From assembly GCA_916613615.1 (NCBI GenBank), contig OU744721.1, positions 83,023,060-83,087,059 on the forward strand: a stretch of DNA of 64,000 nt. Direction: 5' to 3'. The notes beneath the pieces were generated by a model. That model was not told where the DNA came from. It ran no database searches and was given only the letters and a program-made list of their open reading frames with translations. A program made the position numbers and the translations under genes. Positions 1 to 13,047 of the stretch are shown in pieces (position 1 is the stretch's first letter; every line of letters begins with the position of its first letter). Source of the DNA: Steromphala cineraria (taxonomy: Eukaryota > Mollusca > Gastropoda > Trochida > Trochidae).

Positions 1-1
1 C

Positions 2-103
2 CTGCCAAACCAAGGTTGTGGATCTGGTTCAGAGAGGAAGGGTGTGCTCATAGCCCGCAGCGCCGAGATGCTTAGAACAGTCCCTCTTACAGTAGAGACA
101 TAG
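2..103 (+). CDS. possible partial terminal exon at left edge (uncertain)
   Basis: The first 103 bases are GC-richer than the following kilobases. The frame starting at base 2 stays open for 33 codons and ends at TAG (101-103); the other two plus frames close. The translation is mixed in composition and ends in RTVPLTVET. No splice acceptor can be seen because the window starts here. I do not recognise the product. It could equally be a random open stretch. Confidence 0.2.
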   Translation: MPNQGCGSGSERKGVLIARSAEMLRTVPLTVET

Positions 104-1860
104 CCGGTAGCTACTTACATGCACACTACGAGGGACACGTGCATGTTACAACGATGTATTTATACACACCATTAATTATTCGGGTCCATCAAATTAAAAA
201 ATATCATCAACGCAATTTTTTTCAAGAATGATTGATACTAAATGATCTCTTTAAAGTGTTATTTTTATAGAAAGGTTTATTGTTATTAGATCCCTAGTGA
301 AAAGTTATCAATAACGTGCAAATAGTCTGAATAATACTTATTCATAATAAGAAACGCCAATTATTGTTACGTTAATTTTATGACCTACTTCATTTTTATG
401 AAAGAATTTTTTCCTCACAATAACTTGTTCTGCCCACTTTGATTCATGTGTATAACTTGCATTTGATCCATTTTAATAAATGTGTTTTTTTAATTCAAAA
501 AAGCCTCTAAGGAGTTATGAATATAATTTTCTGGCCTTGTACACTACTCCAAATAACAGCCACTACTACAGCTACTTAATTTACTTGTTAGATTTACATT
601 TTACAAGTATTTGCAATCAGATCGGACATCTCATTTGTATCTTGCATGATCGATCTAGTGTTTCGAATACACTGGTACAAAATACGTTCGTTTGTTTTCC
701 ATCAAAACAGCATTTCAAAGACAATTCCAGACACACTTGTCAGACAAATTCACATGAAATATTTCCATCAATATTATTGTTTTTACAACTAACGTGTAGG
801 GTGATCAGCTTGACTCGGTGGAACCAGCTCGGAGTCGCTAAGCTACCTGGCCTTGTGAGACTTCCTGATTAACGTGCGCTTTCAGGAAGACTGGCGGACA
901 CTGGCGCCATCACTGCCGGGTTGTTGTGGTCAGATGGTCACACGAGCTGGGCATTGGTCACTCGTGGCTGGAGAGCTGGACATGCTCACTGACCCCGTCT
1001 TTTGGTTTCTTAAAGATTAATGTCAGGAAATGCGGTGAATGAACTCCTTATTTTCTAAAATGTCATATATTTTAAGTTAACTATAACAATCCAATAGATA
1101 TCGATATCGTCTCAGTTTGAAAAAAGGTTGTATTTAAGAATTCTTTCTTAAAAAGACTAAAATATTCTCTTGTTTACTTTTGGTTTAGATGTAAGCATAC
1201 ACACCCACAAAGATTTGCTCATCTTCGCCGTACAGAATACAATACAACTTTGTGGGTTACATGATCACTAACAACATTCAAAGATATTATGGTGTAACTA
1301 TTGTTTAGAAAATGTTAGGAGTTTTATAATGCAATAAACATAAAATGTATTGAAACTGATATACTAGTAAACTTCGCCTTTCCATCTCATATATGAACGC
1401 GGCAACGTCGGAGATTACACCAACTGAAAGTGATAAATCACTGCGTCAATTTAACATTAACAAAACCTCTTGAAAAAGCAAATGTAGATCAATTAATAAC
1501 TACTAAGAAATAGCCTTTTATCTGAGGCTCCTTATATTTGATAAGAATAATTTTTCAGAGACTGAAATTCTTTAATGCTGTGAAGGAGTAGAATCACCTC
1601 CTTGTACTCGCTTGTAAGACGAGAAGACAACATTAACATTACAATTACCTGACTGTATGTAATGCAGCACGTCTGTAACTCAAGACTGAAGACACAGCCC
1701 TAGGAGCACGTTTTGCTGAACTAACAGATCGTTGTATGATATTTTGAAATGATTAACCTGATGATTCAACATCGCAACATAATATCATTCGATATTTAAG
1801 CAACCAGTAAATTAAAAAACTTTACATTTTGAAACTGAATGATACGTTTAAATATATCAT
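104..1860. other. gene-free AT-rich DNA
   Basis: No convincing exon, RNA gene or repeat is seen. The only long frame (480-872, plus) has a composition expected of random AT-rich sequence and no similarity I recognise. Confidence 0.5.
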
Positions 1861-2112
1861 AAATATGTCCACGGTTTATTTAGAAGAATCAGCATATCCA
1901 GGTAAACTCGGATTTTTAATGACACGTCTCGGTGTAGATCTAGACTTCTAGTGTTTATATGGTTCACAGTGAAGCATCTGGAAAGCCAGATAAATATGTC
2001 CACGGTTTAGAGGGAATAGTATATCCAGGTAAACTCCTACTTTTTTTAATGGCACGTCTAAGATCTAGACTACTAGTGTTTATACGGTTGACGGTGAAGC
2101 ATCTGGAAAGCA
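1861..2112. repeat. two-copy tandem duplication, period about 131 bp
   Basis: Copy 1 (about 1861-1988) and copy 2 (about 1992-2112) both start AAATATGTCCACGGTTTA. Both pass through CAGGTAAACTC, AGATCTAGACT and CTAGTGTTTATA and end GTGAAGCATCTGGAAAGC. Several substitutions and small indels separate them, so the duplication is not recent. Confidence 0.8.
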
Positions 2113-5100
2113 CGATAAGCTGAAGGCTGAAGGTAGCACTCAGGTAAATGAGCTACCTGTGTGTGAGAGAGGGCAGGTGTGGTGTGAGGTCGCTCCACTC
2201 GTTCATTCATCAAGTCCCTTCTCACGCCTACAGGTACACCACACGGTTGTAAATGGTCACTTGCTGGCACTGACAGCATCACGGTAATTGGGTAATAAAA
2301 GCACTTGTTCTCACCTGATCCACACCTTGTGGGGTTCTCAGGTGATACGTCAAGGTTCTTTCTAGATTTACCTTCATAGTGAAAGGTAAAACCGCTTGAT
2401 TAGTGCGGAAGGTTTAAGCACTTATCTGATCTAAATGAGGTTTTATGTTGCGTCTGATTTGTAAAGACCGTGAATGAAAGACACTATAGCTATTCTGACA
2501 ATCATTTAGTGTACCGTTTGTTCCGTTTACAGAAGCAGTCAATCAAAAAGTCAGGTCCAAGCTAGTTTGCTATGTTTTTATGACAATTTGAGAGGAGCCT
2601 TTATGTTCAATGTGTTTGTTTACGCAGAGGCAAGTTGTCTGATAAGGTAAAGAAATATTATAAACAGCATAGAAGGTTATGGTCTTGGCCTTCTTTCACA
2701 AAGGAACCTCTCCTAGCTTGACCATAACTGAAAGAATGCTTAAAATAATGAACACAAGTTGAAAACAGGATCTTTTGAGCCAGAGTGCTAACTTCCAAGT
2801 CATGAATGGGTCACGAATGTAAACATGCTTTGTGTATCCATGCTTATCATGTACTTATGCAATACAACCTTACACTGAAGATAACACCAAAGTTTGTACC
2901 ATCTGTATGTAGGTGTGACCGTTATCTACCTGGGATTGTTTACCTTATCACTCAAACTATATTTATACCTACATGTATACCTTCCAAAACAAAGAGTCAC
3001 GCCACTTAATCAGCGGTTCAAGGAGCGTTTCAAAAAACAAAAACGTGACGGGTACAAATGCCAAAATCAACATATACGTTGAAATGGTATCACTTTGCGA
3101 AAACAGCAGCTAAACGCATACATACCCTGATATAACCAAAGACATATATAAGCATTCGAGTACATAAAGGACAAAGAAAGTTCAAGACCATATATAACAC
3201 ATATATAAACCCACATCCAAATGAAGTGAATACTAGAATATTAGAACACATTTTCATTTGCTCGATACTTATTCTCCGATGAAGAACAATTATTCATTAA
3301 ATCTGTATCATCTTTCAAATCAAGTAAGTGTTTAAGTTAAAACAGTAGGTGGTGCCTAACTTTGATTCGGTGTGTATATTGATATGTTCTTTAGAAGAAA
3401 AAAAGGATTGGCCTTACTACGGCAAAGGGGCAAGTGGTTATTGCTTAGAGTTACTAGTTTCGTCCATTGATCCTGTCTTACTAATGTTCTATAGAAGGCT
3501 ATTGGCGGATGTCGGTATTATTGCAAATCTTGGTTTTCAGAAATTATACCATTATCATTCAATTTATGCTGGCAGAACATCAAGAAGATAGAAATAGCGT
3601 GACCAAAAAAAATATTGCTTTCGTCCATTTAATCCTTTTTTTGAAGGGATTCAGTCTGATTAAAATCACCATTTATAGACACCATGCTAAATTCCAATAG
3701 AATACATTTCTTTACAGAGGAGTTACGAAGATACCATTTTTTCAACCCCTTCTCGATTATTTTTAACCAAAACGGAAACCACAAAGGCCTAAATCTCGCG
3801 GGATTTCCTCCTCTTTCACTCTGTGTCCAGTCCCACAAACCCACTGACTGTATGACATGGTAGACGTCATGTCGCATGCCAACAAACGAAAGACAGAAAA
3901 TGTTGAACATGCGTGTATGGAATAGAACCATGACACTCGCGCCATACAGGCGTCTATGCAAGCTAGTCTGCAAATGCCATTAAATATCCATTTATGACTT
4001 TGTCGACGGTAACAGTTATTCGAGGTTACTGACATCATAACCGCACAATTTGATTGACGTCTGTCGCCGATATTTTCCGAAAAACTTCCGCTTAGCACGG
4101 AAACTGCCGATGTCATGCTGAGCGTTAAACGATGAGGTATACTTACTATGGGTAGAAATTTATGCACATTTCTCTCTTGGGACTGGGGACTTTTATGCAG
4201 CGACGTATATTTATGATGATATACTATAAGGGTCGAGTTTTAATGTAGAAAACAATCTGGTTTATCGGCCCCGTCAGATTCCACTTATGTGGCGAGATTA
4301 TACGACGTACTGTACTATAGTATGTGAAGGCCTCATGTCAAGGTGAGAGAGTAATGCAATGGGCACTGTCATATCGTGTGAAGCATTTTACTGCAGTTTT
4401 TCCTCTCATAAACATCAATCGTTTTCCATTCCGATTTGTAATAATGAACAACTGATAATATCTTTATAATATTTTTCTCTAAAAAGGGTGATTTTTTTCT
4501 TTGACCACATTATAGCTCTCGTGATAACTATTTTAATGGACCTATGGTCCTATAAAAACATGAAGAAATTCGTGTTATATCAAATGACAAATCAAGAACT
4601 TCTGGGTAATCACTTATTGAAAAGCAAAGCCTACATTTTTTTATCGTTTTTAAGGTCACCTCATTTCTATCTGAAGCTCAATTGAAATTTCCCAGTCCGC
4701 AAGCTCATCAAAACGTGTGTGTGTTAAAATCCACATTGTAAAAAGAAGAAAAAAAGGACAAATCTCACAAAAAGCTTCATTTCCTGTGAGCTTTACCACA
4801 GGTTCGTCAACCTCCAGCCCATTGAAGAGTGTTCCTACTACAAGCCAGTTTTTCCCCGACCCAATCCATCCCTGCTCCCCGCGACACGACCAAACACCGA
4901 GACAAACAACGTCGTAATCGCTCCATAGTCGTCGCGGGCATGTCAACATCGACGTTGAGGAAATCAATGGTCGCAGGAGAACACCTTGCGTAACGCTGAC
5001 CCCGGTCAGTACAAGCGTGGAGGTCCACGTGGTCAGACGGTCAGGAAATCCTTCTTCTTATGTAAACAAACAGGTGCCCGGCGTCCGATGCTTCCAAAAT

Positions 5101-6289
5101 GTATATATATATTGATCCTTATATTTGTTGTTTCTTGGTCTAAGCACAATGATATCCTTTCAAATGTTTAATATATGTGTTCATTAGGTTAAGCGTTCGT
5201 CGCTTCAAGAACATACATATATATGGTTCCGTGTGTTTGTTATTTTCGTAAAGCGGTCGTCGCTACGCGATTGATAACATCTATATGGTTTCTGTATATT
5301 TCTGGGTCGGAGAGGGATGACATTGATGACTGGGATACCTTTGTCCTTTCAATTGGTTCATATTGGCACGCAATGGAGTGTAGTTGTGTAAGGTTTCAGG
5401 TCATTGGTTGATAGACATCTTGAGCACTTGAGGGTTTTGTGTAAGGTCGTCTTTGTTTATTGTCTCTTGTGAGTTTTTCAGTAGCCATGGCCAAGTTTGA
5501 ATGTTGATTTATTTTTGATCAAATATTACTTATATATGTATGAAAAAAAAACCCCAAAGCTTTAGCCATTTCGGTCCGCCTTTACCTGCATCTTGATTTC
5601 AGACTATGTTTATCCTATAACGTTATTTTTGTATAGTAGAGAATTATTAACCTTGATTTGACATTGATTTTTTATTTTCGGTTTGCACGTTTGCACCTCA
5701 CTAAGATATAACTCAATCAAGTGTCTTGAGATATTTCTGAGAGCGAATAGGATCGGGACTTGCAGGAAAAGCCTACTGACCATTGTGAGTTAGAGGAGAA
5801 TGGAATATTGCAAGGCTTGAGCGTCATGCATTGTTCAATGTAAATTGTTAATAAGAAAGAAGAAATCCAGATTAGTTGTGGTTAAGAAAACAATATCAGA
5901 TATATTAAACATATTAGATTCGAACAGTGTTATAGACGATAAGTCTAGCCTTCCGTTCATATAATACGTCAATAAAATTATAGGTTATTGACCATTTTTC
6001 ATATTTCAAATCTAAACATGAAGAATTAATTATCGGATGTAATTTGTCATGAACTCTTTGTACGTTGTTTAATCATTTTACATCCAAGGGCGTTCGTTAC
6101 ATAACCTATTAGCTGAAAACATTTAGTTTATATGGTTCCAGTAATGATTTTCATCGAATTGTAAAACGTACTTTATAGCTGAAAATAATTGCAACCGATT
6201 TATTTAAACTCAGTCATTAACATTTCAATCGAAGCTTAACATTTATTAATGAGCCCCACTTTAACTTCACCTTATAAAAACGTCAGATT
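2113..6289. other. gene-free DNA with a GC-richer patch
   Basis: No feature is supported with confidence. A GC-richer patch at 4800-5050 is open on both strands (for example minus 4967-4656, containing GWIGSGKNWLVVG), but it shows no clear splice pair or recognised motif. The remainder is AT-rich with scattered short frames. Confidence 0.4.
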
Positions 6290-6319
6290 TTATCGGATTT
6301 CTTGTTGCTTCACCGGACG

Positions 6320-6463
6320 AGATGCTTGAAGCAGCTATTTCCGCCACGTGACTACCTCGTGCAGATGCGCGCCAAGGGACCCCCAGCAGACACTGGTGAC
6401 ATTGACAAGATTCCAAACAACGACATCGACAACCCATTGAACTTGTTGCTTTCGATTGATTAA
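6320..6463 (+). other. exon-like open patch of unknown identity
   Basis: Within AT-rich surroundings, about 6320-6440 is GC-rich. The plus frame ending at TAA (6461-6463) reads through PPRDYLVQMRAKGPP and then GDIDKIPNNDIDNPLNLLLSID before the stop. The composition is protein-like rather than AT-random. A pyrimidine-poor context and the lack of an obvious acceptor argue against a functional exon, and it may be a decayed coding remnant. Not recognised. Confidence 0.2.
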
Positions 6464-8100
6464 TGTAGTTCCCAGTTCGCTTTGTATTTTGATCTAAAAG
6501 CAACATATTTTAATTATCTGAGGACATTCACTAATTGCATTCTTAAGGACAACAACTTTAACCGGTTAACAACTTCTTTGTTTTGAAAATCACGAGGTTT
6601 TCAAAGTCATTTTACTCATTCGTCAGGCAGGAAAATTGGAATGTAATAGGCCTTTCCTTTGTTATTCCCCACGCCCAGTCTGACAAAGGAGTAAGTAAAC
6701 CAAGAAACGATTCAAACGAAAAAGAAGACGTTAAAAATCTTGCTGTATTTATGAGTATTACATCTCACATCCAAATGGTGTAAATGATGTTGCCTTTGCT
6801 TTTGTTTCCCAATACAAAACTTTGCATAGATTAACAGTCAGTGGAGGTGACTGTCATACTCAAAACGTGCATGTTGTCTTCATTCTTAACTTGGAAATCA
6901 CCCTTCTCTAGAATAACTTATTTTTTGCCATGGTATTCATGAGAATCGGCACGGAAGCTATGAATTCGTTGTTGTGAAGAGAATACTCATGTTACATGTA
7001 TTTCTAATCTAAACTCATGTTGAACTTTTGCATTAAAATGTTAAATCAAATGGACATGAACATCAATAACGACTGTCTTGAATCGCTCATATATATACTA
7101 AAGTAATGGGTTATGGAAAGAAGACAACATGCTGCCTTGTCATTTAATACTGAAGGGAAGTTCTTCGAATATTAATTCAATATACTAGTCAAGTCCTTTT
7201 CAACTGTCGGTGAGAGTTCTAGTGTGCCTATACGGTATGTCTTCTAAGATGTCACGGATTCGTTCAATGTCATGAAGAATGTGTGCTTTTTGTTTTATTA
7301 AAATATACAAATTGATTGTCTCAGTTTGTGCATGAAAGCGCAATATTAAGCCAGAGCCTTGAAAGTTGAAGCCCATGTTATCCTAGACCCCCTGGCACGC
7401 TGTGGGAGTTGTTGGAATATGATTCTCCTTAAGGTGGTTTAATCCATTAATTCTTGCTGGGTTTTGACGTCATGAACTTGATTCTGTTTGTTGATTGTCT
7501 CTTCGACGATTGATAAACTTGTTCTTAGTTCTCCGAAACCCTTTAAAAGAAAAGCTACAGATATTGCAAACATAAAAACTGATAAACGTAAGAATCACGA
7601 TTTAAAAATAAACGATTTCACTTTTTTTCAGCTAACGTACATAAAGGTGTAAATTCTCCTTGTACCAACAGAAAGCATAAGAAAGCTGGTTTTGCTTAAA
7701 AGAGAAGTATGCCTCCCTTACTGTATATATAGAATTGGTGTAGAGTTCTCTACCGTAGATAATGTTGCAAGCTCCTGACTGGATTAAACTGAACTATGTC
7801 GAGATGGAACGAAACTTAGGAAGCTGACCTCGGGCGTGAAGTGTCTAGATAGTAGATATCAATGTATTGTACATATACCTTATGGGATCAAAAAGAGAAA
7901 CTGATTGCTAACTTCAAATATGTATGTGACCTCAATCTTTGTTGAATAAAGAAATTTATCATACAATGGATAGTGTTCTCGGCATAATAAAGCCAACGGA
8001 TATTTTCGATATCCGTTGGGCGTGGCTAAGGGTCATATACGGATACCGATGCAAATTTCAAAGGTCAAGGTCGGAACTTCTTTCGAAAATTCCGATGACC
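6464..8100. other. gene-free AT-rich DNA
   Basis: Nothing gene-like is supported. A short perfect palindrome, AACGGATATTTTCGATATCCGTT, lies at about 7996-8018, close to the ACGTTGT repeat block that begins at 8101. Confidence 0.4.
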
Positions 8101-8487
8101 CAGCTAACAAATCTACGTTGTAATAACGTTGTCACAACGTCCACTTTTCGTTGTCATTACGTACTTTCTGACGTTGTGACAACGTAATTGTGTAGACTCC
8201 CAAACAGATTGCTACAACGTGGTTTTTCTACCTGAATACGACGTTGTGGGGACGTTGAAACAACGTCATGTTTTACGTTTTTATTACGTAGATTTCTGAC
8301 GTTGCCACAACGTAATTTTGTAGACTCCCAAACAGGTTGCTACAACGTGGTTTTTCTACCTAAATGCGACATTCTGGAGACGTCACAAAGACGTCATATT
8401 TTACGTTTTCCTTACGTAGATTTAAAATGTTGTCACCATGTCATTTTGTAGACACCCAAACACGTTGCTACAACTTGATTTTCTGCG
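8101..8487. repeat. ACGTTGT-rich subterminal tandem repeat, left end of a possible DNA transposon
   Basis: It begins CAGCTAACA (8101-8109) and then carries about 2.5 direct copies of a 126-128 bp unit starting near 8170, 8298 and 8424. Each unit contains GACGTTG..ACAACGT, TAGACNCCCAAACA and TTGCTACAAC. The unit is dense in self-complementary ACGT words (ACGTTGTGACAACGT and variants). The inverse of CAGCTAACA recurs at 19733-19741 after a similar ACGT-rich zone, which suggests paired element ends. Confidence 0.65.
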
Positions 8488-8821
8488 TTAATATGGTACA
8501 TAAGTACATTTCCACATTCGTTTCGTATAAGCAGTATTCAAAAGAAATAATACCAGGCACTTTTTTTCGACGTGAAAGGAAAAAAACAAGATGTATATTT
8601 AAATACCAACAATCTAATTGAAATGTTCTTACAATATGATCAAAAACAAACAAATTATACAATCATTCATATGGGCAACTATACCAAAAAGGTGTAATAT
8701 TTGTTAAAACCTGCCTGGCATAAATTGTATTGAATACAAGTCCACGGGAGATCATTGAACTGAAACAATTAATCAGAATAAACAGATAATAGATAACAAA
8801 TAAGATGTTTGTTCAATGTTG

Positions 8822-8827
8822 TTTATT
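8822..8827 (-). terminator. AATAAA poly(A) signal for the minus-strand terminal exon
   Basis: TTTATT on the plus strand is AATAAA on the minus strand. It lies 36 nt downstream of the TGA that ends the candidate terminal exon at 8863. This spacing fits a real mRNA 3' end. Confidence 0.4.
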
Positions 8828-8862
8828 TAACATTACTATAAGAAAGGTGAGTGTCAGTGTCT

Positions 8863-8944
8863 TCAATACTCTTCATCTGTCAAACGTTCGATATGAATGT
8901 CATCAAGACCAACCTTTGGCGCCTTTTGGTAATAAAGCTTCCTC
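8863..8944 (-). CDS. candidate terminal coding exon, unknown protein
   Basis: On the minus strand an acceptor (TTATTTTCACAG) is followed by one base and 27 codons ending in TGA (8865-8863). The translation begins RKLYYQKAPKVG and ends LTDEEY; it is basic, then acidic, and unlike AT-random frames. An AATAAA follows 36 nt later. The acceptor requires a preceding exon ending with two codon bases (phase 2). A candidate first exon on the same strand lies at 17716-17633, and the two could belong to one gene whose intron received the 887-bp repeat and the Gypsy element. The middle exons were not found, so the link is inference. Product not recognised. Confidence 0.45.
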
Positions 8945-9217
8945 CTGTGAAAATAAATTAAAAATGCCAGTTATTAAAGACAGATTATCATTACCATAAC
9001 AATACCACTCATGCATATAAAATTGATAACACTTAAAATGGTCTTCGTTTCAATTGAATTAACTGCTTTAAAATTCATGAAGTAGATAATAGCTAATTAT
9101 TTGTAAAATCATCTAAAACTGTTACACTGCTTATATCAATATACCCGTGAGTGACTCAAGTCCTGCATCAAAATCAAATACTCAGAATTAGTGCTTAACT
9201 AATTAATAGTAAATATC

Positions 9218-10105
9218 AATTAGAAGATAAATAGTTGCGTTTGTAAAATTTCCGGTGATTCATTGTTATTCAACACCCGCAAATTTAGTTTAAAACCGAC
9301 GGCGTTAGCCGGAGGTTTTAAACGCTTAAATTTGCGGGTGTTGAATAACAATGAATCCCGGAAATTTTACAAACGCAACTATTTATCGATATTGTAACAT
9401 GACCGTTAGTTATAAGCATTTTAAGAGCGAACTTTATTTTTGCGTAGGGAACTCTGAGTTGAAAGCATCTAACGACTGATCCATTATTGTTATAGGTGTT
9501 CGCAGCTACAAAGAAGAAGGAATTCCCAGTGTTATAGACATTAAAATAGTGTTCTAATATTGCAAACCAGTTGCACTCATAACGGTGAGATCATATAGTT
9601 TTCACTGTGAAATTTACGATAGAGAAAACAGTTATATAATTCATGAACCAACAGGAACAAACCCGTCTGATAAAATATCTTAAACTCGCCTAGACCATTG
9701 TGACGGTGACGCGATCACTATGACGTCATAACCGTTGGCCTTTGTGACGTCGTGCCATGGGAACGGCATTCGAAAGAAACCGGCCGCATGGCTCAAGGCG
9801 GCAAATTAGGAGAAACTTAGCCAATTAAGAAAGTTTGGTTACATAAAGCTAAAGCAAATAGAAAAGGATTTTTGGCATCTACGGGAATGCGCAAGTTAGA
9901 AAATGACAGCAACAACAGTAAAATGTGAATCGGTCGCGAATATTGGGAGAATCAGAACATTTTAATGTTGAGGTGGACCAAATAATGTATCCTTTCGCGG
10001 TGATTCGCCTCAGCCAATTTGCGGGTGTTCATTGCCATTTAACACTGGCAAATTCTTCAAATCAACCAATCAGAAACGAGTATTTACCGAAGTCATGTTA
10101 CAATA
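9218..10105. repeat. 887-bp dispersed repeat, copy 1 (empty MITE site)
   Basis: This segment matches 44443-45603 almost base for base once the 266-bp MITE and its duplicated target are removed from copy 2. I noted only an extra T near 9255 and a G/A difference near 9850. It opens with a long hairpin (arms near 9226-9286 and 9326-9387). The inner part is bounded by ATTGTAACATGAC (about 9393) and its inverse GTCATGTTACAAT (about 10093-10105). Frame 9925-10116 is open in both copies but shows no recognisable domain. The element class is unknown; a fold-back or non-autonomous DNA element is likely. Confidence 0.85.
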
Positions 10106-12608
10106 ACCATTTATAGTTTACCACTGAGTCCTGCATCAAATATTCGAGAATTTCTGACAGGGCATATAAAGATTAAGCTGTGTTTGGCGAAATGAATATT
10201 TTGATCGTGGTATTTTTTAAAGAACTTTTACAACAAGTCCCTTGACTTAGTATTTTGTAGATTTATCACTGTGAACCATTTTCACTCCAAAATTAATATC
10301 TGGATGATAAGTTTGTATGGTATTACCTGATAAAAACCTCGATTGTTCCATCCCTGTTCAGTTATTATGCGGCGTCCCTTGATCTCTCATTTCTCAGACA
10401 ATCTGTCAGTCAGCCAACTGTAAAATGGAAATAACCAAAATTAAACAATCTCGATTTTTTGTTAAGACAAAAGCAGCCAAGCAGGGGCAATGGGCCATGT
10501 TGCACATTGGATAACAAAATGTCCCATCAACAATTTGAAATTTACTATTGAATGATGAAAAGGAAATTGCCCACTAGAAAATAAGAAAAGCACCGAAAAG
10601 CATGAAAATTGCCCGTTGTAAAAGATGTCTTTCCTAATCCCGGTATGTCACAAACTGATTTACACAATAACAGTGCTATGAGTTAGGAATTGATAGCTGT
10701 AATAATTGCAGGGAGTTGTTATTATTACCGATTTGTTATGTAGCTTATACTAGTATTATATACACCACTCACAAAATGTTATTTCGAAAAGCATACAAGT
10801 GACCTAAGGCAAGCCCTAACATTTAGTAATAAATTAGATTAATACCGTGAAGCACAAACGCAGTAAACAGCTTTCTAGAAGAATTTCATTGAGATTGTCA
10901 AATATTCACACTCTTCTAGCACATTTCTTATCCATTTTGTAAAATAAACGAAAAACTTAGAATTGTAATGATTTTTACCTGCTAGTTTACTGTTAATATA
11001 ATGCAGTTGAAATAAATTAAAATTCATAAAATTAAATATCAACTTTTTTATCGAAATCATGGGATCTATTACACATCTTCGTTGAATTGTAAACGTTTAG
11101 ATAATTGTTTATTTCAAATTAGCTGTGACCCGTCACCCGATGCTCCCATGATAAAATTCCTATCGTAGTATGATATTTTATGCATGTATCGCCGTGGAAA
11201 TTCGGTTCTTCAAAAGGAAACATCCCGCAGCGAAATTAAAATCTTTGTTACCCATACGAATTAAGCTATCTAAAAAAATACTCAGATATTCCATAACTGA
11301 AATATGACATAATTTCTGTACTCTATCACGTTTATGTCGTACAGAAGAATAATTTTCAATGACTTGGTACTGCAGGCTTCGCACAATTTCTCCAAAAACA
11401 AATTGTAAGGCTTTTTTTTGGCAAAATTAAGGCCAATAATTCAAACCGATGAGATCAAGCATGAGTGGTGTTCATAATTGCTGTTTAATTACATATATAC
11501 GGTACATAAATTGGAAACGTGACCCATAAAGCACCATAATAAACTTATTTACAAATATGCACACTCATAATTTCAATTAATTTGATAAAATTTCTAAAAT
11601 AAAATATAAAAGATTAAATAGAACTAATTAGGATGTAGCTGGGATGATTCATTACAAATATGCAAAAGTTTATCAGGATCCGACGGAAAATAACTGCATT
11701 TCATTTATGCTACACTAATACAAGCAAGTCTATGGAAACAACGTCAACGTCCGAATTAGATCGAGAAACTCTACCTGCAACCCCACTGAATATGTGCGAG
11801 GCTACAACATTCTGCGACAGAACACGTTGTGACAGCTAGCTCCTTGCCAACATTTAGGCCAGGGCTAGTGTCACAATCTGTTATTTAATCACCAAAACTT
11901 TGTTTAACCTCACTGTAAATATCTGCACCGCAGCGCACACACAGAAGTGGTAAAAATTTTCACATATGAAGGATACTACTATACTTGGAAGAAGAAGAAG
12001 AATAAGAATAAGAAGTAGTTTCGGTCTACGTCCCAATATAACTGGCACTGTAGCTAAACTGTCTGAAAGTCTGTGAAAACATCGCAAAGAAGCCTCAAGT
12101 GACTGTATCAACGTACGTTTTAGAAATTTTACGATGATACAAGAATACTTGTGTGAATAAACTGTAGTGTTTTGAGCATTGCTAGCAAAACGAGGCTTGC
12201 AATTATCAAAACAACAAGCTTGTACCGAGTGAACTTTGAAACAGCTGATCGTCAATGATCAAATAGTTTCCAAACTCCTCACTACTCATGTGACGAAACA
12301 ACGTCATACAAGTCAGTTGAGCAATGCGGTTCGCGGTGAGGAGTTTGTCCGTGGTTTCTTTCTAGATCTAGTGCCTTTGTCACAGGATTTTACATAATGC
12401 ATGAATACCGTAAATCGGTTATTGTCGATTCGAACTAAAACATAAATTACAGTGAATGTAGATGATAAAAAATTGCAATACAATAGAAACGAAATGTACA
12501 GTACACGACACGTACTTTCAGCCTGAACTGTACTGTACGGTGACTGCAATTTTTAAAATTCAAGTCACATCGGCTACTCTAATCTGTTTCGAATGCTTTT
12601 GTTGAAAT
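10106..12608. other. intron-like or intergenic AT-rich DNA
   Basis: No supported exon. A GAA/GAATAA microsatellite lies near 11988-12017. Minus frames at 11384-11178 and 12255-11881 are open but have no convincing acceptor-donor pair. If the exons at 17716 and 8944 form one gene, any missing middle exons would have to lie in this interval. Confidence 0.4.
12604..12608. other. target-site duplication GAAAT, left
   Basis: GAAAT immediately precedes the 5' LTR and is repeated immediately after the 3' LTR at 17559-17563. A 5-bp duplication is typical of Ty3/Gypsy integration. Confidence 0.9.
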
Positions 12609-12812
12609 TGTAGTGTATTTACTAATAATAAGTTGCCCAACCTATACTATGACTATGTACAGTACCCTAAGATTGATTACGTCATATATACAATACTGAT
12701 GACGTCACTTGATGTATGAGTCCGCCATGTTGGAATAAACCCTAACGTTGTCTCCACTCAGCGTCATGTCATGGTGTATGGAAATGATGAACCTGAACCC
12801 GAGTACATAACA
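12609..12812 (+). repeat. 5' LTR
   Basis: 204 bp, TG...CA. It contains TTACGTCA (12677-12684) and a full CRE-like TGACGTCA (12700-12707), which are plausible U3 promoter elements, and AATAAA (12734-12739) as the likely poly(A) signal. The sequence is identical to the 3' LTR. Confidence 0.95.
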
Positions 12813-12814
12813 TT

Positions 12815-12832
12815 TGGCGACGAGGATGGGAT
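12815..12832 (+). promoter_or_regulatory. primer-binding site, tRNA-Ser(GCT)-like
   Basis: TGGCGACGAGGATGGGAT starts two bases after the 5' LTR. Its complement ends in CCA and matches the 3' end of metazoan tRNA-Ser(GCT) as I remember it. The primer identity therefore rests on memory of that tRNA, not on a tRNA seen in this window. Confidence 0.8.
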
Positions 12833-13047
12833 CCAAGTGATCCTATTGTGTTTCGGGAACAATGCGATGCATGTAAATTGGTAAGAGACATTCTAAAGGA
12901 AAGTTCTGCTAAAGGCGCCAAAAGTGAACGCACGTCAGCTAACAGGCTACCGTCGATTTACAGATAAATGTGTGTTTAATTCTAAAGGAATTAATGAACA
13001 ATTCTAAAGGAATTAAGGAACGAACTTATGAAACTTTCTTCTCATAA

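Noticed and set aside
480..872. 130-residue plus-strand frame
   Set aside because: Composition and context fit a random open frame in AT-rich DNA; no splice sites or recognised motif.
3629..4167. Overlapping minus-strand frames of 114 and 134 residues
   Set aside because: They overlap each other in different frames, show no domain and lack splice signals.
4656..5028. Open frames on both strands in a GC-richer patch
   Set aside because: Protein-like words on several frames at once; no acceptor-donor pair that singles one out.
9925..10116. Frame repeated at 45149-45382 as a conserved gene
   Set aside because: Conservation is explained by the near-identical 887-bp repeat; no domain, and the 3' end differs because of the MITE.
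11178..11384. Minus-strand frame as a middle exon of the 17716-8863 gene
   Set aside because: No convincing acceptor or donor at usable positions and phases.
11881..12255. Minus-strand frame with a Leu-rich stretch as a membrane protein
   Set aside because: The LLLILILLLL part is the translation of a GAA/GAATAA microsatellite.
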